Positions 6,678-14,571 of a stretch of 14,714 nucleotides of DNA are shown one piece after another. Made by a program: the position numbers and the translations under genes. The stretch is taken from assembly GCA_036502165.1 (NCBI GenBank), contig DASXZC010000368.1:1-14714 (forward strand), given 5' to 3'. The stretch's first letter is position 1, and every line of letters starts with the position of its first letter. Origin of the DNA: F-183 sp036502165 (GTDB lineage: Bacteria; Acidobacteriota; Terriglobia; Bryobacterales; Bryobacteraceae). The notes under the pieces are model-generated. The model was not told the origin of the DNA. It saw only the letters and a program-made list of their open reading frames with translations, and ran no database searches.

Positions 6678-8180
6678 ATGAAGCTTGGTAGCTGGTCAGG
6701 CCTCGTGGCGGCCTGTTTGCTCAGTAGCATCGCGCTCTTGCCGGGGCAGTCGTTGAGCGATTTTGAGAAAACCGTTACGGAGTTTACACTACCGAACGGG
6801 CTGCATTTCATCCTCATCGAGCGCCATCAGGCTCCGGTGGTTTCCTTTAATACCTATGTGAATGCGGGCTCGGTCGATGATCCTCCGCATAAGACGGGGC
6901 TCGCTCACATGATGGAGCATATGGCGTTCAAGGGGACCGAGACGATCGGTACCCGGAACTGGCCGCTCGAGAAGAAAGCCCTCGCGGGGATCGAGCACGC
7001 CTACGATCTGCTCGATGCGGCGCGCGCCAAGGGCTCGGATGAGAAGACGATCGCGACGCTGCAAACCGGGCTTAAAGAGGCGATGGAGAAGGCGGACAGC
7101 TACGTCGTTCCCAATGAATACGACAAGATTGTTGAGGAAAACGGCGGCGCGGGGTTGAATGCCGGAACTGCTGAAGACGCGACGAATTATTACTACAGCT
7201 TTCCGTCGAACCGGATCGAACTGTGGTTCTTGCTCGAGTCCGAACGATTTTTGAGGCCGGTATTCAGGGAGTTTTATAAGGAACGGGATGTCGTGCGCGA
7301 GGAACGGCGGATGCGTGTCGAGTCGAGCGCGCAGGGGCTGCTGGTCGAGAAGATGCTGCTGGCTGCGTTCACGGAACATCCATACCGGTACACGCCAGGC
7401 GGGATCGCCGAGGACATCGAGAACTTCCGTATGCCGGAGGCGTTCGCGTTCTTCAAACGCTATTATGTGCCGGCGAATATCACGATCGGTATTGCCGGTG
7501 ACGTCGATCCGAAGGAATGCAGGCGGCTGGCGGAGAAGTATTTTGGGCGGCTGCCGGCAAAGCCCGCGCCTCCGCGTGTGGCAACTGTGGAACCGGTGCA
7601 AACGACCGAGCGCCGCGTGAGTCTCGAACATCAGGAACAGCCGATCCTGATCATGGCGTACAAACGTCCGGATCATTCGGATCCGGATGACCTCGTGCTC
7701 GATGTTGCGTCGGAGATCCTCGCGGGCGGGCGTACGAGCCTCATGTATCGCGAACTGGTGCGGGATCAGAAAGTCGCGCTGGCGGCAGGGGCGCAGTCGT
7801 CGTTCCCAGGGGATAAATATCCGAATTTATTTCTCGTGTATGTGGTGCCGAATATGGGGCGCACGATTGAGCAGTCCGAAAAGGCGTCGCTCGATCTGAT
7901 CGAACGAATCAAGACGCGCATCGAACCGGGCGAACTCGAGCGAGTGAAAACGAAACTGCGCGCGGGGCTGATCCGCAGGCTCGACAGCAATTCCGGTCTC
8001 GCGGGGGATCTGACGTATTATCACGTCGCGTTTGGAACCTGGAAGCGGATGTTCACGGACATCGGCGAGATGGAGAAGATCTCAGGCGCCGACGTGATGC
8101 GGGTCGCGAAGAAGTATCTGGTCGCCGAACATCGGACCGTTGCGTGGACTTACCAGCCGAAGCCGAAGGAGGGCAAATAA
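6678..8180 (+). CDS. M16 zinc metallopeptidase, catalytic subunit, exported
   Basis: This 500-residue M16 family peptidase follows an N-terminal signal segment (about 1-25). The inverted zinc motif HMMEH gives ligands His77 and His81 and catalytic Glu80. Glu209 in KERDVVREE is the probable third ligand, with Glu202 as its usual partner. His81 and Glu209 are about 50 residues further apart than in typical M16B enzymes. The extra, mostly helical and charged stretch is near 88-145 and is also seen in other environmental M16 proteins. In the C-terminal domain the substrate-binding Arg/Tyr pair (spacing +7) is incomplete: Arg362 is present, but the Tyr position is Ala369. The next gene supplies an intact pair, so the two are likely a heterodimer. 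Probable location is periplasm or envelope; the substrate is unknown. Confidence 0.92.
   Translation: MKLGSWSGLVAACLLSSIALLPGQSLSDFEKTVTEFTLPNGLHFILIERHQAPVVSFNTYVNAGSVDDPPHKTGLAHMMEHMAFKGTETIGTRNWPLEKKALAGIEHAYDLLDAARAKGSDEKTIATLQTGLKEAMEKADSYVVPNEYDKIVEENGGAGLNAGTAEDATNYYYSFPSNRIELWFLLESERFLRPVFREFYKERDVVREERRMRVESSAQGLLVEKMLLAAFTEHPYRYTPGGIAEDIENFRMPEAFAFFKRYYVPANITIGIAGDVDPKECRRLAEKYFGRLPAKPAPPRVATVEPVQTTERRVSLEHQEQPILIMAYKRPDHSDPDDLVLDVASEILAGGRTSLMYRELVRDQKVALAAGAQSSFPGDKYPNLFLVYVVPNMGRTIEQSEKASLDLIERIKTRIEPGELERVKTKLRAGLIRRLDSNSGLAGDLTYYHVAFGTWKRMFTDIGEMEKISGADVMRVAKKYLVAEHRTVAWTYQPKPKEGK
8166..8173 (+). promoter_or_regulatory. strong ribosome binding site setting the second M16 start
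   Basis: AAGGAGGG lies 8 bases before the ATG at 8182 and within the last codons of the catalytic M16 gene. It is the best Shine-Dalgarno sequence in the window. It argues for the start at 8182, which begins directly with a signal peptide, over the in-frame ATG at 8140. Confidence 0.8.
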
Positions 8181-8181
8181 G

Positions 8182-10299
8182 ATGCGGCGCGCGCTATTGC
8201 TCTCGTTGACGATCTTCGCGGCAGGCTTGTTCGCACAGAAGGTGCCGGATTACAAGGCGCTCAAATATCCGCCCTTGCGCCAGGTGGCGCCCCCGGTGCC
8301 GATTTCGTTCACGCTGCCGAATGGGATCCGGGTGTTCATGCTCGAGGATCACGAACTGCCGCTGATCAGCGGCTCGGCGCTGGTGCGTACGGGGAATCTG
8401 TTCGATCCGCGAGATAAAAAGGGGCTGGCGGATTTGACCGGCTCGATCATGCGGTCGGGCGGTACACACGCGAAGAGCGGCGATGAAATTGACGACGATC
8501 TCGAGTCGATCGCGGCTTCCGTCGAGTCCTCGATCGGAGAGTCGAGCGGCGGCGTATCGTTCAATTGTCTGAAAGAGAATGCCGATCACGTTCTGGGGAT
8601 TTTCAAGGACGTGCTGACGAATCCGGAGTTCCGCAAGGACAAGGTAGAACTCGCGAAGACGCAGGCGCTGAGCGGGATTTCGCGCCGCAACGACGATGCC
8701 GGCGGCATTGCGGCGCGGGAGTTCGCCAACATGATTTATGGCCGCGATACGCCGTGGGGCTGGACGATCGAATACGACGATATCAATCGCATTCATCGCG
8801 AGGATATGGTCGCGTTTCACAAGCGATACTTCTTTCCGAAGAACGTGATCCTTTCGGTTTATGGCGATTTTTCGGCGGCCGAGATGAGGGCGAAGCTCGA
8901 ACGTTTGTTGGGAACGTGGAATGCGGTCGAGCCCGAGGTGCCGCCGTTTCCGCCGGTCGAGAAAGTCTGGCATCCGGGGATCTGGCTCGGTGAGCGCGAC
9001 GACGTGACGCAGACGTTTTTCGAGATCGGGCACTTGGGCGGACTGTTGAACGATCCGGAATATCCGGCGCTCGAAGTGGCGGGCGACATTCTCGGCAGTG
9101 GATTTTCGAGCCGCCTGGTTGAAAAAGTGCGGACCCAGCTCGGATACGCGTACGCGATTTCGGCGTCGTGGGGGGCGGGCTATCGGAGTCCGGGAGGGTT
9201 CGAGATTTCGGGCAGCACGAAGTCCGCGACGACGACGGATACGATCCGCGTAATCCGCGAGGAAGTGGAGAAGATGCGGACGGCGGAGGTGACGCCCGAC
9301 GAGTTGAGGATCGCGAAGGACGCGGTGTTGAACAGCTTCGTGTTCTCGTTCGACCGTCCATCGAAGACGCTCAACCGGCTGGTGGTGTACGCGTACTTCG
9401 GATATCCGGCGGATTTCCTGAATCAATATCAGAAAGCCGTTGACAAAGTGACCGCGGCCGATGTGCTGCGGGTGGCGAAGGAGCGGTTCCATCCGGAGGA
9501 GTTCACGATCGTCGCGGTGGGCAATCCGAAGGCGTTCGGAACGATGCCTTTGAGCGAGCTGAAGGTCCCGGTTAATAAATTGGATTTGACCATTCCGCCG
9601 CCATCGCCTGAGACTCCTCCGGCCACGGCCGCGGTGGTGGCGGGTCTCGAGTCGAAGGAGAAGGGGCTCGCGATCCTGGGGCGGGCGCAGGTGGCGATGG
9701 GCGGCCTCGATCATTTGCGCGCGGTGAAAGATCTCGATACATCGACCGATATCAAGTTCCAAATGGGATCATCGATGGCTTCGGGGAAGCAGCACGCGCT
9801 GCGGATTTTTCCGGACGTCCTGCGGCAGGACCAGGAGCTGCCGTTCGGCAAAGTCGACGTTTATTCGGATGGGAAGACGGGGTGGATCCTGAGTCCGCAA
9901 GGGGTGACGGCGTTGACACCGCCGGTGGCGCAACAGATCCGCCAGGAAATGTTCCGCAACATGATCAGCCTCGCGATCAGCAACACGGTACCCGGGCGGA
10001 CGGTGAACGCGATCGATGACAATACGGTCGAAATCACGAATAGTGAAGGCGATAAGGCGAGGGTGGCGATGGATCCGGCGACGGGGCTGCCGTCGAAGAT
10101 TTCCTACATGACGACGCCGATCAGGGGGGCTCCGGTTCAGGTCGTCGAAACCTATACCGCGTGGAAAGCCGTCAATGAAGTGATGCTTCCTTTCGAGTAT
10201 GAGATCGAGCAGGCGGGCAAGAAGTTCGCCGAGGGTAAAATTACCAGTTACCGGATCAATTCCGGATTAAAGCTAGAGGACCTGAGCAAGAAACCATGA
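8182..10299 (+). CDS. M16 peptidase-like non-catalytic subunit with C-terminal LolA-like domain
   Basis: This 705-residue protein has a signal peptide (1-18, ending FAQ). Residues about 38-470 form two M16 domains. The zinc motif is gone: the HxxEH position reads DLTGS (84-88), so no metal site is expected. The substrate-binding pair is intact, with Arg317 and Tyr324 in RTQLGYAY. A Pro/Ala-rich linker (about 470-485) leads to an extra domain (about 490-705) with AMGGLDHLRAVKDLDT (505-520), DGKTGW (563-568), TGLP (634-637), PF (670-671) and INSGL (692-696). This pattern is typical of LolA/LolB-like envelope lipoprotein-binding folds. The gene starts one base after the catalytic M16 stop and overlaps the next gene by ATGA. 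It likely holds the substrate for its partner, and the extra domain may tether it or bind lipid or lipopeptide. Confidence 0.88.
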   Translation: MRRALLLSLTIFAAGLFAQKVPDYKALKYPPLRQVAPPVPISFTLPNGIRVFMLEDHELPLISGSALVRTGNLFDPRDKKGLADLTGSIMRSGGTHAKSGDEIDDDLESIAASVESSIGESSGGVSFNCLKENADHVLGIFKDVLTNPEFRKDKVELAKTQALSGISRRNDDAGGIAAREFANMIYGRDTPWGWTIEYDDINRIHREDMVAFHKRYFFPKNVILSVYGDFSAAEMRAKLERLLGTWNAVEPEVPPFPPVEKVWHPGIWLGERDDVTQTFFEIGHLGGLLNDPEYPALEVAGDILGSGFSSRLVEKVRTQLGYAYAISASWGAGYRSPGGFEISGSTKSATTTDTIRVIREEVEKMRTAEVTPDELRIAKDAVLNSFVFSFDRPSKTLNRLVVYAYFGYPADFLNQYQKAVDKVTAADVLRVAKERFHPEEFTIVAVGNPKAFGTMPLSELKVPVNKLDLTIPPPSPETPPATAAVVAGLESKEKGLAILGRAQVAMGGLDHLRAVKDLDTSTDIKFQMGSSMASGKQHALRIFPDVLRQDQELPFGKVDVYSDGKTGWILSPQGVTALTPPVAQQIRQEMFRNMISLAISNTVPGRTVNAIDDNTVEITNSEGDKARVAMDPATGLPSKISYMTTPIRGAPVQVVETYTAWKAVNEVMLPFEYEIEQAGKKFAEGKITSYRINSGLKLEDLSKKP

Positions 10300-11114
10300 A
10301 CCGGCGGGGTTTTCTGAAGCTTGCGGCGGGCGCGAGTGGAGCGTTGGCGGCATCGGCGAAGCTGTCCTTTGCGGGCGAAGATATCGCGGTACGTGGCAAG
10401 CGGGTGATCGCCGAATGCCTTGAGGCATTGGGCGGCAAAGCCTTTCTGGCAATGCAGGATCGCACCGAGGACGGCCGTGCCTATTCGTTCTACAACGAGA
10501 AGTTGTCGGGTTTGTCGATCGCGAAAATCTACACGCGGCACGTGGACAATCCACCGGCCGGCGAGTTGCCGGTGCGGGAGCGCGAGGCCTTCGGCAAAGA
10601 TGGCGATTTCGGAGTCCTGTTCACCGCGAAAAAAGAAGGCTGGGATTACTCGTACCGCGGCGCGCGTCCATTGCCGGATGCGACGGTGCAGCGTTATCTC
10701 GAAGGGTACTATCACAACTTTTTCGATATCGTGCGGCACCGGTATAACGAGCCCGGAATGATCTTCGAGTCGCAAGGCTCGGATGTGCTGCTGAACGAGC
10801 CGGTGGAGGTCGTGGACATCACGGATTCCGAAAATCGGGTGACGACGGTGTACGTGCATTATTCGACGAAGCTGCCGGTGCGGCAACGATTTTACCGACG
10901 GGATCCGATCATCAAAGAACGGCGCGAGGAAGTCTCGGAGTTCTCGAAGTTCCGCGACGTCGGTGGCGGAGTGCAATGGCCGTTCACGATCCGGAAGTCG
11001 CGGGACACGGAGAAGGTCTACGAAATTTATTCTGAGCGCGTGGTGATCAATCAGGGTTTGTCGGATGCGATGTTTGCGCTGGATCCGGGGACGAAGATCC
11101 TGAAGCCGGTTTAG
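10296..11114 (+). CDS. Tat-exported protein with LolA-like architecture
   Basis: This 272-residue protein begins with a twin-arginine signal, NRRGFLKLA, then a hydrophobic Ala-rich segment ending about residue 27. The mature part starts with a helix and ALGGKAF (44-50) and continues as alternating strands. Its landmarks TKLP (191-194), PF (229-230) and INQGL (251-255) match the C-terminal domain of the preceding M16 protein in order. The PF-to-INxGL distance is identical (27 residues, no gap). I read it as a stand-alone relative of that domain. The ATG overlaps the upstream stop (ATGA), so the two are translated together. Tat export suggests folding or cofactor binding before export. No known function is recognised. 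Hydrophobe binding or help to the M16 pair is inference. Confidence 0.75.
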   Translation: MNRRGFLKLAAGASGALAASAKLSFAGEDIAVRGKRVIAECLEALGGKAFLAMQDRTEDGRAYSFYNEKLSGLSIAKIYTRHVDNPPAGELPVREREAFGKDGDFGVLFTAKKEGWDYSYRGARPLPDATVQRYLEGYYHNFFDIVRHRYNEPGMIFESQGSDVLLNEPVEVVDITDSENRVTTVYVHYSTKLPVRQRFYRRDPIIKERREEVSEFSKFRDVGGGVQWPFTIRKSRDTEKVYEIYSERVVINQGLSDAMFALDPGTKILKPV

Positions 11115-11141
11115 GCGTCAGCGGCGGACCTCCCGTGAACA

Positions 11142-14100
11142 ATGATACGCTCGGTTACTATGGCCGCGCGAACGTTGTCGGAGAAGTATCGGGCCGAATC
11201 GGGACTCGTGTATTTGACCGGGATACAAGCCCTCGTCCGGCTGCCGGTCGATCAGATGCGGCGGGATCGGAAGAATGGGCTTAATACTGGCGCATTCATT
11301 TCCGGGTACGAGGGGTCTCCGCTTGGCGGCTACGATTTGGCGCTCATGCGTGAGCGGGTGCTGCTCGATGAATACAACATCCATTTCCGCTCGGGCGTGA
11401 ATGAAGAGATTGCGGCGACTTCCGTGTTTGGCGCCACGATTCTTGATGTGCTGCCGAAGGACAAGAAGGTCGATGGCGTCTTGGGGATCTGGTACGGGAA
11501 GGGTCCTGGAGTCGACCGGTGCGGCGATATTTTCCGGCATGCGAACCTGGCGGGGACGTCGCGGAATTCGGCGGCGCTGGTGCTTGCGGGGGACGATCAT
11601 TCCTGCAAATCCTCAACGATTCCGCATCAGAGCGACTTCTCGCTAGCGAACGTTTCCATTCCTTATTTTTATCCGGCAACGACGCAGGACATCCTCGACT
11701 ATGGGAAATATGCGGTGGCGTTGTCGCGATTCTCGGCGTCCTGGGCGGGGTTGAAGTGCGTCACCGACGTGTGCGATGGCGGGGCAACGGTCGACGCGGA
11801 TCCGTATTCGTTAACGGTCGTTGTTCCGGAAGGCTTTGAGCGGCATTTCGATGTGAAGTTCGTGGCGCCGTTTTCGCTGCAGATGGAGTACGAGGCGACG
11901 GTGCGGCGGCTCGAGGCGGCGCGGGCGTTTGCGCGGGCGAACCGGGTGAATCGTTGGCATGGAGCGGCCGCGGGGGCGTGGCTCGGGATTGCGGCCACGG
12001 GCAAGGCGTGGCTCGATGTGCTGCAGGCGTTGCGGGACTTGGGGATTAGTGAGAGCGATTTGGAACGGCTCGGAATTCGCCTCGGGAAGATTGCGATGCC
12101 GTTCCCGCTTGAGCCGGAATTTACACGCGATTTCGCGCGGGGATTGCGGACGCTGTTGGTCGTTGAAGAGAAGCGCAGCTTCGTCGAGACGCAGATCAAG
12201 GAGATCCTTTACGCGCTCACCGAGCGTCCCCGCGTCATCGGGAAGACTGACGAGCATGGGGCTCCGCTGCTGGCTGGACATGGCGAGTTGAATCCGGAGA
12301 TGGTCGCGCGTGTGATCGCGGGAGTGCTTGGGGAGCGTGTCGAGTCGGCGGAGGCGCTGGCGCGGCTGGGGCGGATTGCGGCGGCGGCAGGCAGGCCGAA
12401 GCAGAGCATCGGCGGGACGAGGCTCGCGAATTTCTGCTCGGGATGTCCCCACAACCGGTCGACGATGCTGCTCGAAGGACAGGTCGCGGGCGGCGGCATC
12501 GGATGCCATACGATGGCGATGGGCCATGGGCCGGGGCGTGCGTTCCAATTCATGACGCAGATGGGCGGCGAGGGCGCTCCGTGGATTGGAATGTCGCCGT
12601 TCGTCGACCGGAAGCATATTTTCCAAAATCTCGGCGATGGGACGTACTTCCACTCCGGGCAGTTGGCGGTTGGGGCTTGCATTGCGGCGGGCGTCAACAT
12701 TACGTTCAAGATCCTCTATAACGGGCACGTGGCGATGACGGGCGGGCAGCATGCGCAGGGAGCGCTGCCGGTGCCGCAGTTGTGCGAGAAGCTCGAGGCG
12801 GAGGGCGTGCGGAAGATCGTCATTCTGGCGGAAGATGTCACGCGATATGAGGGGATGCTGTTGCCGGAATCCGCCGAGTTGCGGGATCGGGAAGAGCTTA
12901 GCCGAACGCTGGGCGAGATGGAGCAGATCAGCGGCGTCACGGTGATCATCTACGATCAGGAGTGCGCGGCGGAGAAGCGCCGCGCGAGGTCGCGCGGCAA
13001 GATGGTTGAGCCTACGAAGCGGCTGGTGATCCACGAGGAAGTCTGCGAGGGATGCGGCGATTGCGTGAAGCAATCGAACTGCATGAGCCTGGCTCCGGTG
13101 ATGACGGAGTACGGGCAGAAGATGAAGATCCATCAGTCCTCGTGCAACAAGGATTATTCGTGCGCGCTTGGCGATTGTCCTTCGTTCGTGACGGTGAATC
13201 TGAAGCAGGGCACGGGCATGAAGCGGAAGACGCTGCCGAAGCTGCCTGAGCTTGAAGTTCCGCAACCGTCGCGTATGGCGGAGATCGAAGCGGGCGGTTA
13301 CCGGATCCTGTGTCCGGGCGTGGGCGGGACGGGCGTGGTGACGGTGAACGCGCTGCTGGCGACGGCGGCGTGGATCGAGGGGCTTTCCGTATTGACGCTC
13401 GATCAGACGGGCAGCGCTCAGAAGGGCGGAGCGGTGGTCTCGCACTTGGTGCTCAGCAAGAATCCGATCGAGGCGCCGGCGAAGATTAACTTCGGTAATG
13501 CCGATGTCATTCTGGCGTTCGATCTGGTGGGCGCGACGGGCGGCGAGAATTTGAAATGCGCGGATCCGGAGCGGACGACGATCGTTGTCAACAGTTCCAT
13601 CGTGCCGACGGCTGAGCAGATCCGGCTGCGGACGTTGATGGGTCCGCAGGCGTTGATCGACCAAGTGGATCAGGCGACGAGGCGCGGGCGCAATGTGTAC
13701 GTCGACGCGAACCGGCTGGCGGAGTCGCTGTTTGGAAGTCATCTGGCGGTGAACCTGTTCATAACGGGAGTGGCGTGGCAGGCGGGACTCATTCCGATTT
13801 CGTTCGCGGCGATTGAGCAGGCCGTGAAATTGAATGGCGTGGATGTCGAGCGGAACTTGCAGACGTTCGCGTGGGGACGCAAGTATTATCAGGATGCGAG
13901 TTGGGTTGAGCAGCAGGCGGGCGGCAAGTCCAAGGTTGACGTTGCGCCGGCGTTCGTCCTCGCGGATCGCGTGAGGGATTTGACGGTTTATCAAAATGCG
14001 CAGATTGCCGCGGAATATGAGGCGTTCGTGCGAGAGATCGCGGCGGCGGTGCCGGAGCTCGAGGAGCCCGTCGGGCGCTATTTGTATAAGCTGATCGCGG

Positions 14101-14564
14101 TCAAGGATGAATACGAAGTCGCGCGGATGCTGACTTCGACGGAGTTCGAAGCGCGTGTGCGAGGGATGTTCGCGCAGGTGGAGTCGATCGGGTACAACCT
14201 GCATCCACCATTGCTGCGGCGGTTCGGCGTGACGAAGAAGATGCAACTCGGCGCGTGGGCGCGGCCGATGCTGCGGGTGCTTGCGGGCATGAAGGGATTG
14301 CGCGGCACGGCCTTCGATGTGTTCGGATACAATTCGCACAGGAAGCTCGAGCGATCGCTCGCCGGGTGGTACCGGGATCTGATGCGCGAGGCCGTCGCGA
14401 GCCGTACCGCGGAGAACGCCGCAATCGTGGCGGAGCTCGCGTGCCTTCCCGATCAGATTCGTGGATACGAGCAGATCAAGGAAAGCAGTATTGAACGCGT
14501 GCAAGCGAAGGCGAAGGAAAGGCTGGCTGCGCTGAAGCAGTCCCGGCAAGTGCAACCGATTTAA
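11142..14564 (+). CDS. indolepyruvate:ferredoxin oxidoreductase, fused form
   Basis: This 1140-residue single-chain enzyme matches fused indolepyruvate oxidoreductases. These oxidatively decarboxylate aryl-2-oxoacids (indolepyruvate, phenylpyruvate) to acyl-CoA, passing electrons to ferredoxin-like acceptors. Order: an N-terminal 2-oxoacid oxidoreductase region with TGIQALVRLP and ISGYEGSPLGGYD; SGCPHNRS near 431; the TPP site GDG (498-500) to Asn527; a basic linker; seven clustered Cys (635, 638, 641, 647, 668, 674, 679) for Fe-S binding; the gamma-type domain starting CPGVGGTGVV near 722; and a C-terminal extension of about 210 residues. It lacks a signal peptide and is cytoplasmic. The start is unsettled: neither ATG (11142 or 11160) has a clear ribosome site, and TGATACGCT, an extended -10-like sequence, covers the first. 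It may use 2-oxoacids from amino acids freed by the upstream peptidases. Confidence 0.93.
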   Translation: MIRSVTMAARTLSEKYRAESGLVYLTGIQALVRLPVDQMRRDRKNGLNTGAFISGYEGSPLGGYDLALMRERVLLDEYNIHFRSGVNEEIAATSVFGATILDVLPKDKKVDGVLGIWYGKGPGVDRCGDIFRHANLAGTSRNSAALVLAGDDHSCKSSTIPHQSDFSLANVSIPYFYPATTQDILDYGKYAVALSRFSASWAGLKCVTDVCDGGATVDADPYSLTVVVPEGFERHFDVKFVAPFSLQMEYEATVRRLEAARAFARANRVNRWHGAAAGAWLGIAATGKAWLDVLQALRDLGISESDLERLGIRLGKIAMPFPLEPEFTRDFARGLRTLLVVEEKRSFVETQIKEILYALTERPRVIGKTDEHGAPLLAGHGELNPEMVARVIAGVLGERVESAEALARLGRIAAAAGRPKQSIGGTRLANFCSGCPHNRSTMLLEGQVAGGGIGCHTMAMGHGPGRAFQFMTQMGGEGAPWIGMSPFVDRKHIFQNLGDGTYFHSGQLAVGACIAAGVNITFKILYNGHVAMTGGQHAQGALPVPQLCEKLEAEGVRKIVILAEDVTRYEGMLLPESAELRDREELSRTLGEMEQISGVTVIIYDQECAAEKRRARSRGKMVEPTKRLVIHEEVCEGCGDCVKQSNCMSLAPVMTEYGQKMKIHQSSCNKDYSCALGDCPSFVTVNLKQGTGMKRKTLPKLPELEVPQPSRMAEIEAGGYRILCPGVGGTGVVTVNALLATAAWIEGLSVLTLDQTGSAQKGGAVVSHLVLSKNPIEAPAKINFGNADVILAFDLVGATGGENLKCADPERTTIVVNSSIVPTAEQIRLRTLMGPQALIDQVDQATRRGRNVYVDANRLAESLFGSHLAVNLFITGVAWQAGLIPISFAAIEQAVKLNGVDVERNLQTFAWGRKYYQDASWVEQQAGGKSKVDVAPAFVLADRVRDLTVYQNAQIAAEYEAFVREIAAAVPELEEPVGRYLYKLIAVKDEYEVARMLTSTEFEARVRGMFAQVESIGYNLHPPLLRRFGVTKKMQLGAWARPMLRVLAGMKGLRGTAFDVFGYNSHRKLERSLAGWYRDLMREAVASRTAENAAIVAELACLPDQIRGYEQIKESSIERVQAKAKERLAALKQSRQVQPI
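11143..11158 (+). promoter_or_regulatory. possible extended -10 element ahead of the oxidoreductase
   Basis: TGATACGCT (11143-11151) fits an extended -10 form (TGn then TAnnnT) and lies 8 bases before the ATG at 11160, which would give a nearly leaderless mRNA. It continues into CGGTTAC. The 12-base string ACGCTCGG-TTAC recurs, with one inserted G, before the M16 start (6656-6668). No -35 box is clear, so promoter function is unproven. Confidence 0.25.
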
Positions 14565-14571
14565 ATTCGCA

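Noticed and set aside
8140..8181. Longer N-terminus for the second M16 protein
   Set aside because: The added residues are a basic, out-of-frame reading of the previous gene; AAGGAGGG and a signal peptide both point to 8182.
8194..9762. 522-codon minus-strand frame opposite the second M16 gene
   Set aside because: Composition of a shadow frame (Arg, His, Leu, no hydrophobic core pattern); the plus-strand protein has clear family landmarks and a strong ribosome site.
11811..14555. 914-codon open frame on the minus strand opposite the oxidoreductase
   Set aside because: Its translation is a low-complexity Arg/His/Pro/Leu-rich string with no domain, as expected opposite a GC-rich gene with G/C third positions. 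The plus strand encodes a clear enzyme throughout.
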